In this document: positions 31,943-42,121 of the stretch, one piece after another | Layout: each line of letters begins with the position of its first letter | Numbering within the stretch: the stretch's first letter is position 1 | NCBI GenBank assembly: GCA_910580015.1 | Contig: CAJTVT010000018.1 | Span: forward strand, 1-53,431 | Reading direction: 5' to 3' | Origin: an uncultured Lachnospiraceae bacterium | GTDB taxonomy: Bacteria > Bacillota > Clostridia > Lachnospirales > Lachnospiraceae | Length of the DNA: 53,431 nt | Program-made: the position numbers and the translations under genes | Notes under the pieces: generated by a model | What the model saw: only the letters and a program-made list of their open reading frames with translations | Told to the model about the DNA's origin: nothing | The model's database searches: none

Positions 31943-34900
31943 GCCGTTGTCGCTTGCGGGCGCGAAGATTACGCTGGATACGACGCCTCAGATATATGAT
32001 GGTGGTCAGAAAAAACCAGCGGTTACAGAGGTGAAAGATTTCTATGATATTATCGTGGATCCGAGTCAATATACGGTGAGCTATGAGAATAATATTGATG
32101 CAGGAGACGATACGGCTATTGTTAGGGTGACCAACGCCAATGACGATACAGATTTTGCAACAACATCATTTACGATAGAACCTAAGCCTATTTCTGATGA
32201 TATGATTGCAGAAATTGCCGATCAGCGTTTAGTGAACAGCGCAACCCCGCCTACCCCTGTTGTAACTTTAAGGGATGAGGAACGGGATGAGACATTGCGT
32301 GGGCAGATGTCAGAGGTGTCTGTTGCTGGCGTGGATTTTACCTATACATTTACGGACAATGATCGTGTTGGAATCGCTACTGTAAATGTGACTGGAAGGA
32401 ATAATTATACAGATACAGCGACTGCGACGTTTAATGTGTATGAATTAAATGCTGAGCTACTCACATTTCGGTATGATCCACTGGTATGTTTATATCAAAA
32501 CGGAAATCCAATTACCAGGCCAAAGGTTACTAATGTGAAGTATGATACTGCGGATTTGGAAGAAAATAAAGATTATAAAGTAGAATATGATAATAACCGC
32601 TATGCCACAGAAGATGCAATTGTGCGCGTAGTTGGTCTGGGAAGATATGAAGGGCTTACAAAAGAAGAGAACTTTGCAATTAGTAAAATGGTCAGTTACC
32701 AGAACAGTTACAAGGTCGATGGTGTTGATTTGAATCTTACGGTGGATCCAATTCCAGATCAGCCTCTTGACAGTGCAGGAGTAACTTTTACAGCAGATGA
32801 GATCTATGTGTATGATCCAGATTATCAGAATCGAAGATTGGAGCCAGACATTGATTATACTGTCAGTGATTTTAAAAATAATACGGTAGAGTCTACCGAT
32901 GATAAACTGGCATCCTTTAAAATTAAAGGGAAGAATAATAAGTATAATGGAGAAAGAACGATATATTTTAAGATTGTTGCCACGCAGCTTTCGGAAAAGA
33001 TGATTCAAATTGATGATTCCAGATGTAAATATGATGGCACCAATCAGTACAGTAAAGTAGAAGTAACAGTATCGAATGGTACAACAACATATGTAGAGGG
33101 AACAGACTATACGGTTGTTCCTGTGGATAACGGTTTTGGAGCCGGAAGCCATCAACTTAGGGTGATCCCTGTTCCTGGAGGACAGTTAAAGGGTGATCCT
33201 GTGACTATGAATTATACAGTAAAAGCACGTGAACTGACCGATCCAGAGGTTCAGATGACTTTTGTTCCAGCGACATTCGATTATACATTTGACAACCGGC
33301 CTAAGACGCCAGGAGTGGAACTTCGCTATAAGGGCGACAAGTTAACAGCAGGACAGGATTATGACCTGAGGTATGACAATAATACCAATGCTGGGGTTGA
33401 TACAGCAAGTGTGGTTGCAGTGGGAAAAGGAAATTTTACAGGTACTTCCAATCCCAAAACATTTACGATTAAGCCAGCAAAATTAACAGAACAGAATGTT
33501 ACGATCACTGGGGTTACGACAGGTCAGGAATTTCCCTACACTGGAAGAGATATACAACCAAATATCAATGTGCAGGTGCAGAATCTAGGGACTCTCTCTA
33601 CTCCGCGAGATTACACCGTGGAGTATGCCAATAATCTGAATGTAGGAGAGGAAGCGGAACTGCGTGTTATTGGTACAGGAAATTATGAAGGTACAATTAT
33701 CAGAAAATTTAAGATCGTTCCTCGGAATCTTTCAGATGGAGTGACAATTACGATGCCTTCCTCGGTAGAGTATACGGGAACTCCTGTGATACCAGATATT
33801 ACACTGAATTATAATCAATTTGCATTGGTTCTTGACAGGGATTATATGGTAGAATACGATCCAAATGAAAATATAGAAGTGGGTTCCAAAAGCGTAACAA
33901 TCAGGGGAATCGGGAATTTTACTGGTGAGACAGTTAGAAATTATACAATTACGGCAAGAGGTATCTCAGCCGCACAGTTGCGAGTAACAGATACAGATAA
34001 AGGATATAACTATAGTGATACAACACAAACTCCAGATGACCGCTATTATAAATATACAGGTAAGGAGATCGTTCCTACCCTGGCAGTAATTTACCATAAT
34101 CCGATTACCGATTCAGATTATACGTTCCAGCCAGGAACAGATTGTGAGATAACGTTCAGCAAGAACAAAGAGTTGGGGACAGCCCAGGTGCAGATTCAGG
34201 CAAAGGGGAATTATAGCGGAACTGTAACCTATGAGTTTACCATCAAGGGAGACCTTTCAGACTATCAGGATTCCAATGGTTATACAAAGGCCTCGATTCC
34301 AACACAGATTTATACCAGCAATAACATTGTGCCGACGAATGCTGACATTACGTTTAATGGAGCTTCTCTGACAATGGACACAGATTATACAATTAATTGC
34401 CAAAATAATCTCAATGTGGGAAGAGCTACGGCGGAGATTATTGGTATCGGAAAATATTATAATAGAATACAGAATTTAGAGTTTGATATCCGTGCTATGA
34501 ATCTTTCGGATGATCCTCTGGATGAGAACGGATATGTTATTTCTAACGTGGAAGATAGCTATGTTTATTCTGGATTTGAGATTAATCCAGTTCCAACTAT
34601 TACCCATAATGGGAATACACTTGCCAAAGATACCCATTATACGGTGAACTATAATCCGGATAATGTGGTGGCGCCGAATGTGCCGAATGTGAATGCCGGA
34701 ACGGGAAAACTTACTATCAATGGTGTGGCCCCCAATTATGAGGGAAGTCATGAGATGGAATTTACCATTGAGAAGTATGATATTGGAGCTTCCTATGCTG
34801 AGCCTGCTGGGAATATCACAGTAGAAAATTTGGTGACAGATGTGGTGCTGGACGAGGTACTCGCCGGAGATGCAGAGGGCGTGGACTTTAGTGAGTTCAA

Positions 34901-37900
34901 TAAGGATGCAGTGGTACAGACAGAACTTGAGGTAATGTATACGCCAGTAAGGCTGGATGGAACGAAAGGCGACGCTAGGCCGTTGGATGAGACAGAATAC
35001 AGTGTGTCTTATGAGAACAATACAGAGATCGGTACGGCAACCATTACAATAACCGGAATTGGCGACAACTTTACTGGAACAGTCACGAGAGAATTTAAAA
35101 TTCGTGGAGACTTGTCAGCAAAAAGTACGACTCTGGAAGTGGAGGATTGGATCTATACGCCTGCCAATGCGGATGGTTCTAGTACCAATACACCAGAACC
35201 AGTGGTGAAATACACCTATACCTCTTTTAATGGAACAAAGAAAACCGTTGAATTGGAAAAGGGTGTGGATTATCAGGTACGATATGAGAATCATGAAAAC
35301 GCTACTGAGGGGAAAGACGAAAAAGCGAAAGTGATCATTTCCCAGGTGGAAGGCGCAGACGGTCAGGTGACAGGGAATTATGTCAATTCTAAAGAGGCAG
35401 AATTTGATATTAAGCAGCGTGATCTGTCGAATGCTATCGAAGGAGATGGTATACAGAAGGATCCAGATTTGGATGTGACAGGTCTGGTGGAGGAAGGGTA
35501 TGAATATACTGGTTCTCCCATTATACCAGAACTTAACATAACCTGTAAGGGCACAAATCTTTCTGGAATCGTAGAAGGGACGTCTGATAGCGATACTTAT
35601 GACTATGTGTTATCAGCAGCAAACAATGTGGATGTATATACTTATGCCCTGAGTCCAACGGGTGGCCGAGAGCGTGTATATCCGACAGTGACTGTCACAG
35701 CGCATAAGAATGAAGATGGAGAGTACGACGGAAATTATAAAGGTGGATTTCAGATGGAATTCCGGGTAAACCCAAGAGAGTTGTCCCAGGAGACCATTGA
35801 TACTGTGAATCCAGTGGCTGGAATTGAACCAGAGATGGATTATACTGGAAAACCAGTTACATTCCCATTTAATCCAGAGGATCCAACAGATAAACGAAAT
35901 GCAATTATTGTGACCTGGAGCAAGACGACGCAAGCTGGACCCGTTCAGCAGCTTTTGGTTGAAAATCAGGATTATAAGATAACTTACAAGGATAATGTGA
36001 AAATTGGCGAAGCTACCGTAACGATCTCTGGGGTAGAAGAGAGTAATTACAGTGGAAGCTATGATAAGACCTTTAAGATTATGGCCAGCCTGGATGTGGT
36101 GGATCAGCCCAATTCTTACATCCATTTGGAATATGACCATAACGTTCCGTATGGAATCGTGGCGGTCTATCCGCAGTTGAAGTTTAAGGATTATTCTGGT
36201 GTGCTTTGTCAGGAATCCACGGAGCCAAAGATTTTGGAGGAAGGCGTGGATTTTGAAATTGTCAAAGAAGAATGTAAGAACAATATCAATGTGGCTAGTG
36301 AGAACGCAGAGAATGAGGATGAGAGACCCACTGTGGTGATCAAGGGAATCGGATGTTACCGAGGAAAGATCACAAAGTATTATAATATCATCCCGAAGGA
36401 CCTTGCAGCGGATCAGGGAGATATCACAGCGACATTTACAGGAAGTCTGAATACAGAAGAGTATCAAAATGCTTTTATTTACACAGGAGAAGCAATTACA
36501 CCAGAGATTGAAGTGTATAACCATGGTGTTGCTATGACTCCGAATATAGACTATACGATTGAGCGCTATGTGAATAATGTAAATATCTCCACGGAAGATA
36601 ATCCAGCAGGCGTTGTAATCAAAGCAGTGGAAGGTGGGAATTATCGGAATCAAAAGACGTTGAATTTTAATATTATCCGTCGTCCCATTGATAATATGAT
36701 GGTTACAATAACCGATGGACCACAGATTTATGACCGAACAGAAAAGAAGCCTCAGATTGAAGTTTCTTATATGGACGGTATAGAGCAAAAAGTTTTGGGA
36801 CCAGATGCCTATGACGTGGAATATGTAAATAATGTCAATGCTGCGTCAGAAAGTATTGGTGAGGAGGCTCCGGCAATTATTGTTACTGGAAAGGATGCTT
36901 ATGGGGGAACCATTCGCAAGACCTTTACCATAGAACCAGAAAGTTTTGCAGAAGATAATGAAGATTTGATTACGAATGCGGCAAATGCGTTCTATACAGG
37001 CGAGCCAGCGACGACTACGGTGGAAGTGAAAGCCAAAGATGGAACCATTTTGGAAGAAGATGTGGATTACACCATCGGTGAGTATACAGATAACATCCAG
37101 GCAGGAACAGGATATGTTGCAGTTCATGGTATGGGCAATTATACAGGGACGAGACAGGTTCCATTCTATATTATGCCGATTGATGCGGCAGGAGATTTTA
37201 GAATCTCAGACATTCCAGAGCAGGAATACAACAGCAAGCCGATTACTCCGGAGGTCTCTGTATCCTTAGGCGACACAGAAATTGTTCTGACACCAGAGAA
37301 AGATTATACCGTTGAGTATGTGGATAATACAGACGCAGGAACGGCAACCGTGATTGTTCGAGGCGCTGGAAATTTCTCAGGGGAAGCACAGGCAGAGTTT
37401 GTAATTAATCCTAAGAGCATTGGAACAGAAGAAGGTATGGATCCAGAGATGGCATTGGCAGATATCGAGGATCAGGTTTATACGGGAAATGGCGTTACGC
37501 CAGATATCAGCCTTATTTTCCAGAGAGAGAGCGAGGAAATTAATGAGGTATTAGAGCTCAACCGAGACTACACGCTTGCCTATACAGGAAATGTGGCAGT
37601 TGGAACGGCGACCGTGACGATTACAGGAACAGGAAATTATTCAGGAAGTCTTCAAAAAGAATTTCGTATTTTGGGAGCAATCAATTTGGCTGATGTTCCA
37701 CGCATTCCAGTTCAGCAGTACACAGGAGAGCCAGTGACACCGAAGCCGGAGGTATCTTTTGCAGGAGTCGTGTTGGTGGAGGGTACAGATTACACCCTGG
37801 AATACGAGGATAACATAGCACGAGGAACTGCTAAGATTAATATTACTGGTATGGGATGGTATACTGGAACAAAAGTTGTCACATTTGATATTGCAAGGGA

Positions 37901-38897
37901 ATTTTCCGATGCTACAGTGATTAAGGGGATCGCGGCAGCTTACACATACACAGGAGCAGCGATTACCCCAGTGGTCCGTGTGGAGGACAATGGAAATATC
38001 CTGAGCAAGGGAGTGGATTATCAGGTAACATACAGTGATAATGTAAATGCAGGAACAGCGACCGTAACTATTACAGGAATTAATATATACCGTGGCACGC
38101 AGACGGCAACCTTTAAGATTATGCCTCAGAATCTGGGAAGGGCAAATGTGACGAGTATTTCTGACCAGACATATGATGGCAAAGAGAAGAAACCAAAAGT
38201 TGTAGTTAGCAGTGAAGGACTCATTCTGACCCAGGGAACAGATTACACGATAAGTTATTCACAAAATAAGAATCCTGGAAAAGCAAGCGTAGTGATCAAA
38301 GGAAAAGGAAACTTTACTGGATTAAAGACCGTGAATTTTAATATTAAGGTTCCAGCAGTCACTAGAGTAAAGGTTTCAAAATATACAGATACCAGTATTA
38401 CATTTACTTGGAATTTGAATAAGTTGTTTAGTGGATATGAGATTTACAATTCCAGTAATAAGAAAGTGGCGTCTGTAAGGAAGAAGGATGTCAATAAGGC
38501 GAAAGTATCCAACTTGAAAGCAGGTACGACCAAAACATTCCGTGTGAGAGGATTTGTCATTAAGAACGGAGACTATTATTACAGTCCCTTTGTAAAAATC
38601 AAGACTAGCACAGCGCCAAAGGCAGCCAAGATCTCAAGTCTTACTTCCAAAAAATCAAAACAAGTTGTGGTAAAATGGAAGAAGATCAAAGGCGCAAGTA
38701 GTTATGAAATATACAGAAGCACCAGCAAGAAAGGCACATATAAGAAGCTTGCATCTACCAGCAAGACTTCTTACACGGACAAAAAGGCAACGAAAGGAAA
38801 GACTTATTATTATAAGATCCGCGTGTGTAAAAAGGATAAGACGGGAACCTATTACAGCGGTTATTCATCTATAAAATCCGTGAAAGCTAAAAAGTAA
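31839..38897 (+). CDS. giant secreted repeat protein (about 24 MBG-like repeats plus two FN3 domains)
   Basis: A 2352-residue protein. The signal peptide is residues 1-33, cleaved after VYA. About 24 repeats of 75-110 residues follow. Each starts with a Y-T/S-G-x-P-I/V-x-P strand and ends in the pattern DYTVxYxNNxxxGTATVxIxGxGNYxGT with F-x-I. These are bacterial Ig-like MBG/YDG-type modules of adhesins. Two fibronectin type III-like domains (about 2180-2350) end in a Lys-rich tail. There is no LPXTG-type motif or membrane anchor, so it is secreted or held non-covalently. GGGAGGAG precedes the ATG. It heads a unit with the sortase and the leucine-rich-repeat protein. Confidence 0.88.
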   Translation: MHKILARRMLAWVLSICMIAGMVNLSGFTVYAEDEPLSLAGAKITLDTTPQIYDGGQKKPAVTEVKDFYDIIVDPSQYTVSYENNIDAGDDTAIVRVTNANDDTDFATTSFTIEPKPISDDMIAEIADQRLVNSATPPTPVVTLRDEERDETLRGQMSEVSVAGVDFTYTFTDNDRVGIATVNVTGRNNYTDTATATFNVYELNAELLTFRYDPLVCLYQNGNPITRPKVTNVKYDTADLEENKDYKVEYDNNRYATEDAIVRVVGLGRYEGLTKEENFAISKMVSYQNSYKVDGVDLNLTVDPIPDQPLDSAGVTFTADEIYVYDPDYQNRRLEPDIDYTVSDFKNNTVESTDDKLASFKIKGKNNKYNGERTIYFKIVATQLSEKMIQIDDSRCKYDGTNQYSKVEVTVSNGTTTYVEGTDYTVVPVDNGFGAGSHQLRVIPVPGGQLKGDPVTMNYTVKARELTDPEVQMTFVPATFDYTFDNRPKTPGVELRYKGDKLTAGQDYDLRYDNNTNAGVDTASVVAVGKGNFTGTSNPKTFTIKPAKLTEQNVTITGVTTGQEFPYTGRDIQPNINVQVQNLGTLSTPRDYTVEYANNLNVGEEAELRVIGTGNYEGTIIRKFKIVPRNLSDGVTITMPSSVEYTGTPVIPDITLNYNQFALVLDRDYMVEYDPNENIEVGSKSVTIRGIGNFTGETVRNYTITARGISAAQLRVTDTDKGYNYSDTTQTPDDRYYKYTGKEIVPTLAVIYHNPITDSDYTFQPGTDCEITFSKNKELGTAQVQIQAKGNYSGTVTYEFTIKGDLSDYQDSNGYTKASIPTQIYTSNNIVPTNADITFNGASLTMDTDYTINCQNNLNVGRATAEIIGIGKYYNRIQNLEFDIRAMNLSDDPLDENGYVISNVEDSYVYSGFEINPVPTITHNGNTLAKDTHYTVNYNPDNVVAPNVPNVNAGTGKLTINGVAPNYEGSHEMEFTIEKYDIGASYAEPAGNITVENLVTDVVLDEVLAGDAEGVDFSEFNKDAVVQTELEVMYTPVRLDGTKGDARPLDETEYSVSYENNTEIGTATITITGIGDNFTGTVTREFKIRGDLSAKSTTLEVEDWIYTPANADGSSTNTPEPVVKYTYTSFNGTKKTVELEKGVDYQVRYENHENATEGKDEKAKVIISQVEGADGQVTGNYVNSKEAEFDIKQRDLSNAIEGDGIQKDPDLDVTGLVEEGYEYTGSPIIPELNITCKGTNLSGIVEGTSDSDTYDYVLSAANNVDVYTYALSPTGGRERVYPTVTVTAHKNEDGEYDGNYKGGFQMEFRVNPRELSQETIDTVNPVAGIEPEMDYTGKPVTFPFNPEDPTDKRNAIIVTWSKTTQAGPVQQLLVENQDYKITYKDNVKIGEATVTISGVEESNYSGSYDKTFKIMASLDVVDQPNSYIHLEYDHNVPYGIVAVYPQLKFKDYSGVLCQESTEPKILEEGVDFEIVKEECKNNINVASENAENEDERPTVVIKGIGCYRGKITKYYNIIPKDLAADQGDITATFTGSLNTEEYQNAFIYTGEAITPEIEVYNHGVAMTPNIDYTIERYVNNVNISTEDNPAGVVIKAVEGGNYRNQKTLNFNIIRRPIDNMMVTITDGPQIYDRTEKKPQIEVSYMDGIEQKVLGPDAYDVEYVNNVNAASESIGEEAPAIIVTGKDAYGGTIRKTFTIEPESFAEDNEDLITNAANAFYTGEPATTTVEVKAKDGTILEEDVDYTIGEYTDNIQAGTGYVAVHGMGNYTGTRQVPFYIMPIDAAGDFRISDIPEQEYNSKPITPEVSVSLGDTEIVLTPEKDYTVEYVDNTDAGTATVIVRGAGNFSGEAQAEFVINPKSIGTEEGMDPEMALADIEDQVYTGNGVTPDISLIFQRESEEINEVLELNRDYTLAYTGNVAVGTATVTITGTGNYSGSLQKEFRILGAINLADVPRIPVQQYTGEPVTPKPEVSFAGVVLVEGTDYTLEYEDNIARGTAKINITGMGWYTGTKVVTFDIAREFSDATVIKGIAAAYTYTGAAITPVVRVEDNGNILSKGVDYQVTYSDNVNAGTATVTITGINIYRGTQTATFKIMPQNLGRANVTSISDQTYDGKEKKPKVVVSSEGLILTQGTDYTISYSQNKNPGKASVVIKGKGNFTGLKTVNFNIKVPAVTRVKVSKYTDTSITFTWNLNKLFSGYEIYNSSNKKVASVRKKDVNKAKVSNLKAGTTKTFRVRGFVIKNGDYYYSPFVKIKTSTAPKAAKISSLTSKKSKQVVVKWKKIKGASSYEIYRSTSKKGTYKKLASTSKTSYTDKKATKGKTYYYKIRVCKKDKTGTYYSGYSSIKSVKAKK

Positions 38898-38933
38898 GAA
38901 AGGCGGCACGGAGGAAAGGAAATTGATATCGAT

Positions 38934-40082
38934 ATGGGAAAAGTATATTGTATTGGAAAATTCGAATTTGATTCCTACGCTGAATATCAAGAAGCGCTGG
39001 ACGATATAGAAAAAATCAGATACATGTCAAAAAAAATGGATATCAATGAACCTGGGGTGGCGCAGCGGCTCTATACGCTGATCCGAGAGGGGAAAATTGT
39101 GTTTAAAAGCGTTATCGGCGACGATTATCTGCTGTACCTCTCGGATTTGGTGGCAGAGGACTACCGCAGCATGTCCAGAAATTCCTTTGGTAGAAGAATG
39201 ACAAAAAGACTTCAGCAAGTATCGCCCAGTCAGGTGATTGGAGCGCTCTGTATGGCTGGAGCAGTAGTATGTTTTCTGATATTTCTCGGAAGCGAGTATC
39301 GAGATCAGCAGAAAGCAAAGGAATTGGAGCAGTTAAAGAGTGAGCAAGAAATTTCCGCTGCCTCTGGCTGGCTCTCCTCCAAGCTGTTGGATGTGTTAAA
39401 GAAGCCGGAGATGGAGGAGGAGCTAGTTGTGGCGGAGACAAAGACCGTGGAGAACGAAGTCCATGCGGCAGAGTTTACGGAACCTGAGGGACCGAAAATT
39501 TTATCCAAATATCAGAAATTATATGAAAAAAATTCTGATTTCGCAGGATGGATCACCATACCAGGAACAGAAATTGATTATCCGGTTATGCAGGCAGTCT
39601 CTGAAAGCAGTGAATTTTATCTAGATCATGATTTTGATGGCAAATCGGATATCAATGGTTCTATTTTTCTTGATTCTAGAAATGATCTGGAAAAACCAAA
39701 TGACAACATGGTGGTCTATGGACATAATATGAAATCTGGAATGATGTTTGGGGGCTTAAAAGAATACCTGGACAAGAATTATTGGCAGGAACACAAAAGC
39801 ATTACCTTTGATACAATTTACGAGGAAGCAGAGTATGAAATCATAGCAGTCTGCCTTTCAAAGGTAGAGGAAGATGATAGCAGTTTCAAGTATTATGATT
39901 TTATCGATGCTGGAAATAAAAAAGCCTTTAAACGTTATGTGGAAAATATCAAAGCATTGAATATTATGGACGAGGACATTGAGGTCTCGTATGGAGATAA
40001 ATTATTAACACTTTCCACCTGTAACAACTATACCAAGGATGGAAGATTGTTTATTGTGGCAAAGAAATGTGAAAAGAAGTAA
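38934..40082 (+). CDS. class B sortase with N-terminal cytoplasmic extension
   Basis: A 382-residue protein. The sortase domain (about 190-380) has catalytic His264 in YGHN, Cys363 in LSTCN and Arg371 in GRLFI, with TIPGTEIDYPV as in SrtB. It is longer than usual SrtB (about 240-260 residues). An extra soluble N-terminal domain of about 95 residues (VYCIGKFEFDSYAEYQEAL...) precedes the transmembrane helix at about 104-122. It likely anchors the leucine-rich-repeat protein encoded 27 bases downstream, which carries a TPKTG sorting motif. GGAGGAAAGG precedes the ATG. Confidence 0.9.
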   Translation: MGKVYCIGKFEFDSYAEYQEALDDIEKIRYMSKKMDINEPGVAQRLYTLIREGKIVFKSVIGDDYLLYLSDLVAEDYRSMSRNSFGRRMTKRLQQVSPSQVIGALCMAGAVVCFLIFLGSEYRDQQKAKELEQLKSEQEISAASGWLSSKLLDVLKKPEMEEELVVAETKTVENEVHAAEFTEPEGPKILSKYQKLYEKNSDFAGWITIPGTEIDYPVMQAVSESSEFYLDHDFDGKSDINGSIFLDSRNDLEKPNDNMVVYGHNMKSGMMFGGLKEYLDKNYWQEHKSITFDTIYEEAEYEIIAVCLSKVEEDDSSFKYYDFIDAGNKKAFKRYVENIKALNIMDEDIEVSYGDKLLTLSTCNNYTKDGRLFIVAKKCEKK

Positions 40083-40109
40083 GAAAGGTAATGCAAGGAG
40101 GACGAGAGG

Positions 40110-41648
40110 ATGAAAAAAATGTTAGGCAGGTGTTTGAGTCTGATGCTGATACTGGCTCTGAACCTGGTACTGTGCCCTATTATGGAGGCAAGGGCACAGG
40201 AGGATATCAGCGTGTACACGATGGATGGCACAGTGATCACAGGTTATAATGGAGCAGGAGGCGATATTATTCTTCCAGCAACTGCGACAGGGATTGGTGA
40301 TTATGCTTTTGCAGGAAATGGAAATATCTCCAGTGTAACAGTTCCAGCAAACATTACCAGTGTGGGATCCTATAGCTTTTCAGGATGTACAGGTCTTGGA
40401 AGTGTGGTATTTGGCGGACCAGTAAGTCTCGGAACGGGTGTGTTCTATGGTAGCAGTGCATTAGGATATGTGGAGCTTCCTGGAGGACTGTCATCGATTC
40501 CTACAGAGACTTTTGATGGTTGTAGTAGTTTGGGTTCTATCTCTATTCCTGATAGTGTAAGTTCTATTGGCGCGCGAGCTTTCAATGGCTGTGGAAGTCT
40601 TGGAGCTGTCAGCATACCTTCCAGTGTGTCAGAGATTGGAAGTGGAGCATTTAATAATTGCTCAGGTTTATCTGATATCTCTATCCCTTCTTCTGTCACA
40701 TCAATGGGAAGCGGTGTACTTGCAGGTTGTAGTGGTCTTTCCTCTGTAAGTTTTTCAGGGGGAATGTCTTCGATTCCAGAGTTGACTTTTTATGGTTGTA
40801 GCAGTTTGGGAAGCATCAGCATTCCAGGTTCTGTTGGAAGTATTGGTTCTCAGGCATTTGGTTCCTGTACAGGTCTTTCGGAGATTGTGATTCCGGCAGC
40901 AACATCTTCCATTGATTTGAGCGCGTTTGATGGTTGTAGTAATTTGAGTGACATTTCTGTTGAGGGCGGTAACGGAAGTTATGCGTCTGAGGGAGGCGCG
41001 CTGTATGATGCTTCCAAAACGCAACTTTTGTATTGTCCAATGGGAAAATCTAGTTTAGAATTGGCAGATGGGATGACAAGCATTTCTTCTTCTGCATTTA
41101 GCGAGTGTCCATATGTGTACAGTCTGGTTATTCCAGATTCTGTATCTACAATTGAGGCAGATGCATTTACTGGAAGTGGAATCGGAACAGTAACAATTCC
41201 AGAGAGTGTTACCAGCATTGGTTCTCAATCTTCTTGGAAACCAGATGTTATTTATGGATATGCAGGTTCTGAGGCAGAGCGTTTTGCCAAGGATAATGGA
41301 TATATTTTTGAGGATCTTGGTGGTAGTGATGAACCAAACCCGAGACCAGAGCCCACTCCGAGACCAGAGCCTACCCCAACTCCAACTCCGACGCCTAATC
41401 CAAAACCAGGAACGGATGGCAATGGCGGGAGCAGTGGAACGGGAGGTTCTCAGGCTGGTTCCGGCGGCGGAACAGTGGCAAAGGCTGGAAGCTCTGTTTC
41501 CAGAAATCTTGGAACTGCTCAAGTAAAGAGTGGTACACCTAAGACAGGAATTGCTTTTGATGCAAGATATGTGCTTTGTGCTGGAGTATTCTTGGCAGGA
41601 ACTTGCCTGTTAATTACTAAGAAAAGAAAAAGCATGAAAACCAAATAA
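40110..41648 (+). CDS. cell-wall-anchored leucine-rich-repeat (BspA-like) surface protein
   Basis: A 512-residue protein. The signal peptide ends about residue 30 (EARA). About a dozen LRR_5 units of 22-24 residues follow (pattern LxSISIPxSVxxIGxxAFxGCxx). A wall-spanning Pro/Thr and Gly/Ser-rich linker covers about 410-465. The sorting signal at the C-terminus is TPKTG, a hydrophobic helix (YVLCAGVFLAGTCLLI) and a KKRK tail. TPKTG deviates from LPXTG, which fits a dedicated sortase next door. BspA-like proteins mediate adhesion. GCAAGGAGG precedes the ATG. Confidence 0.9.
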   Translation: MKKMLGRCLSLMLILALNLVLCPIMEARAQEDISVYTMDGTVITGYNGAGGDIILPATATGIGDYAFAGNGNISSVTVPANITSVGSYSFSGCTGLGSVVFGGPVSLGTGVFYGSSALGYVELPGGLSSIPTETFDGCSSLGSISIPDSVSSIGARAFNGCGSLGAVSIPSSVSEIGSGAFNNCSGLSDISIPSSVTSMGSGVLAGCSGLSSVSFSGGMSSIPELTFYGCSSLGSISIPGSVGSIGSQAFGSCTGLSEIVIPAATSSIDLSAFDGCSNLSDISVEGGNGSYASEGGALYDASKTQLLYCPMGKSSLELADGMTSISSSAFSECPYVYSLVIPDSVSTIEADAFTGSGIGTVTIPESVTSIGSQSSWKPDVIYGYAGSEAERFAKDNGYIFEDLGGSDEPNPRPEPTPRPEPTPTPTPTPNPKPGTDGNGGSSGTGGSQAGSGGGTVAKAGSSVSRNLGTAQVKSGTPKTGIAFDARYVLCAGVFLAGTCLLITKKRKSMKTK

Positions 41649-41664
41649 AGGATTGTTTTTTTAG

Positions 41665-41712
41665 AAAGGAAAGAGACTGGAACAATACCGACAGTCTCTT
41701 TCCTTTTGTACT
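41665..41712 (+). terminator. terminator of the surface-protein module
   Basis: A perfect 15-bp stem, AAAGGAAAGAGACTG (41665-41679) with 41692-41706, followed by TTGT. It separates the surface genes from the flagellar operon. Confidence 0.85.
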
Positions 41713-41738
41713 TCTGTGGGAATTTCCTGTGAATTTTC

Positions 41739-41765
41739 TAAAGTTTCTTTTTAAACAACCGATAA
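41739..41765 (+). promoter_or_regulatory. sigma-D promoter of the flgM operon
   Basis: TAAA (41739-41742), a 15-base spacer and ACCGATAA (41758-41765), nearly the sigma-28 consensus. About 65 bases before flgM. Confidence 0.85.
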
Positions 41766-41830
41766 ATAAATTAGATATGATAAATGCAAAATAATAGATA
41801 GAAAAATATCAACAGAAAGGAGAGGTCTTT

Positions 41831-42106
41831 ATGCGTATAGAAGCTTATAATCAAGTTACTCAAATTTATAACAGCAGCAGGCCTTCCAAGGTAACGGGTG
41901 CTGATGGTGTTCGCAAGAAGGATCAGCTTCAGATATCCCAGACTGGTAGAGATTATCAGGTAGCAAAGCAGGCGGTAGCCGCATCTTCTGATATCAGGGC
42001 GGACAAGGTGACACTGATTAAAAATAAGATGGCATCTGGCAATTATAAGGTTGATGCAGGCGATTTTGCCGCTAAGCTGATTGAGAAATATGATGCATAC
42101 TGTTAG
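41831..42106 (+). CDS. flgM: anti-sigma-28 factor FlgM
   Basis: A 91-residue FlgM. The N-terminal half is polar and disordered (IYNSSRPSKVTGADG). The C-terminal half has the sigma-binding helices (SDIRADKVTLIKNKMASGNYKVDAGDFAAKLIEKY). It binds sigma-D until the hook is complete and FlgM is exported. It heads the late flagellar operon, itself under a sigma-D promoter, which makes a feedback loop. Confidence 0.9.
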   Translation: MRIEAYNQVTQIYNSSRPSKVTGADGVRKKDQLQISQTGRDYQVAKQAVAASSDIRADKVTLIKNKMASGNYKVDAGDFAAKLIEKYDAYC

Positions 42107-42121
42107 AAATGAGGTTTTTGC

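Noticed and set aside
32490..33155. 221-codon minus-strand open frame in the same gene
   Set aside because: Shadow of the repeat protein; no start signals and biased composition.
35613..36788. 391-codon open frame on the minus strand inside the giant surface-protein gene
   Set aside because: It is antisense to a repeat-rich gene, has an Ile/His/Cys-rich composition typical of a shadow frame and no ribosome site.
31839..38897. CRISPR-like or tandem DNA repeats in the giant gene
   Set aside because: Repetition is at the protein level with strongly diverged DNA and no regular spacers.
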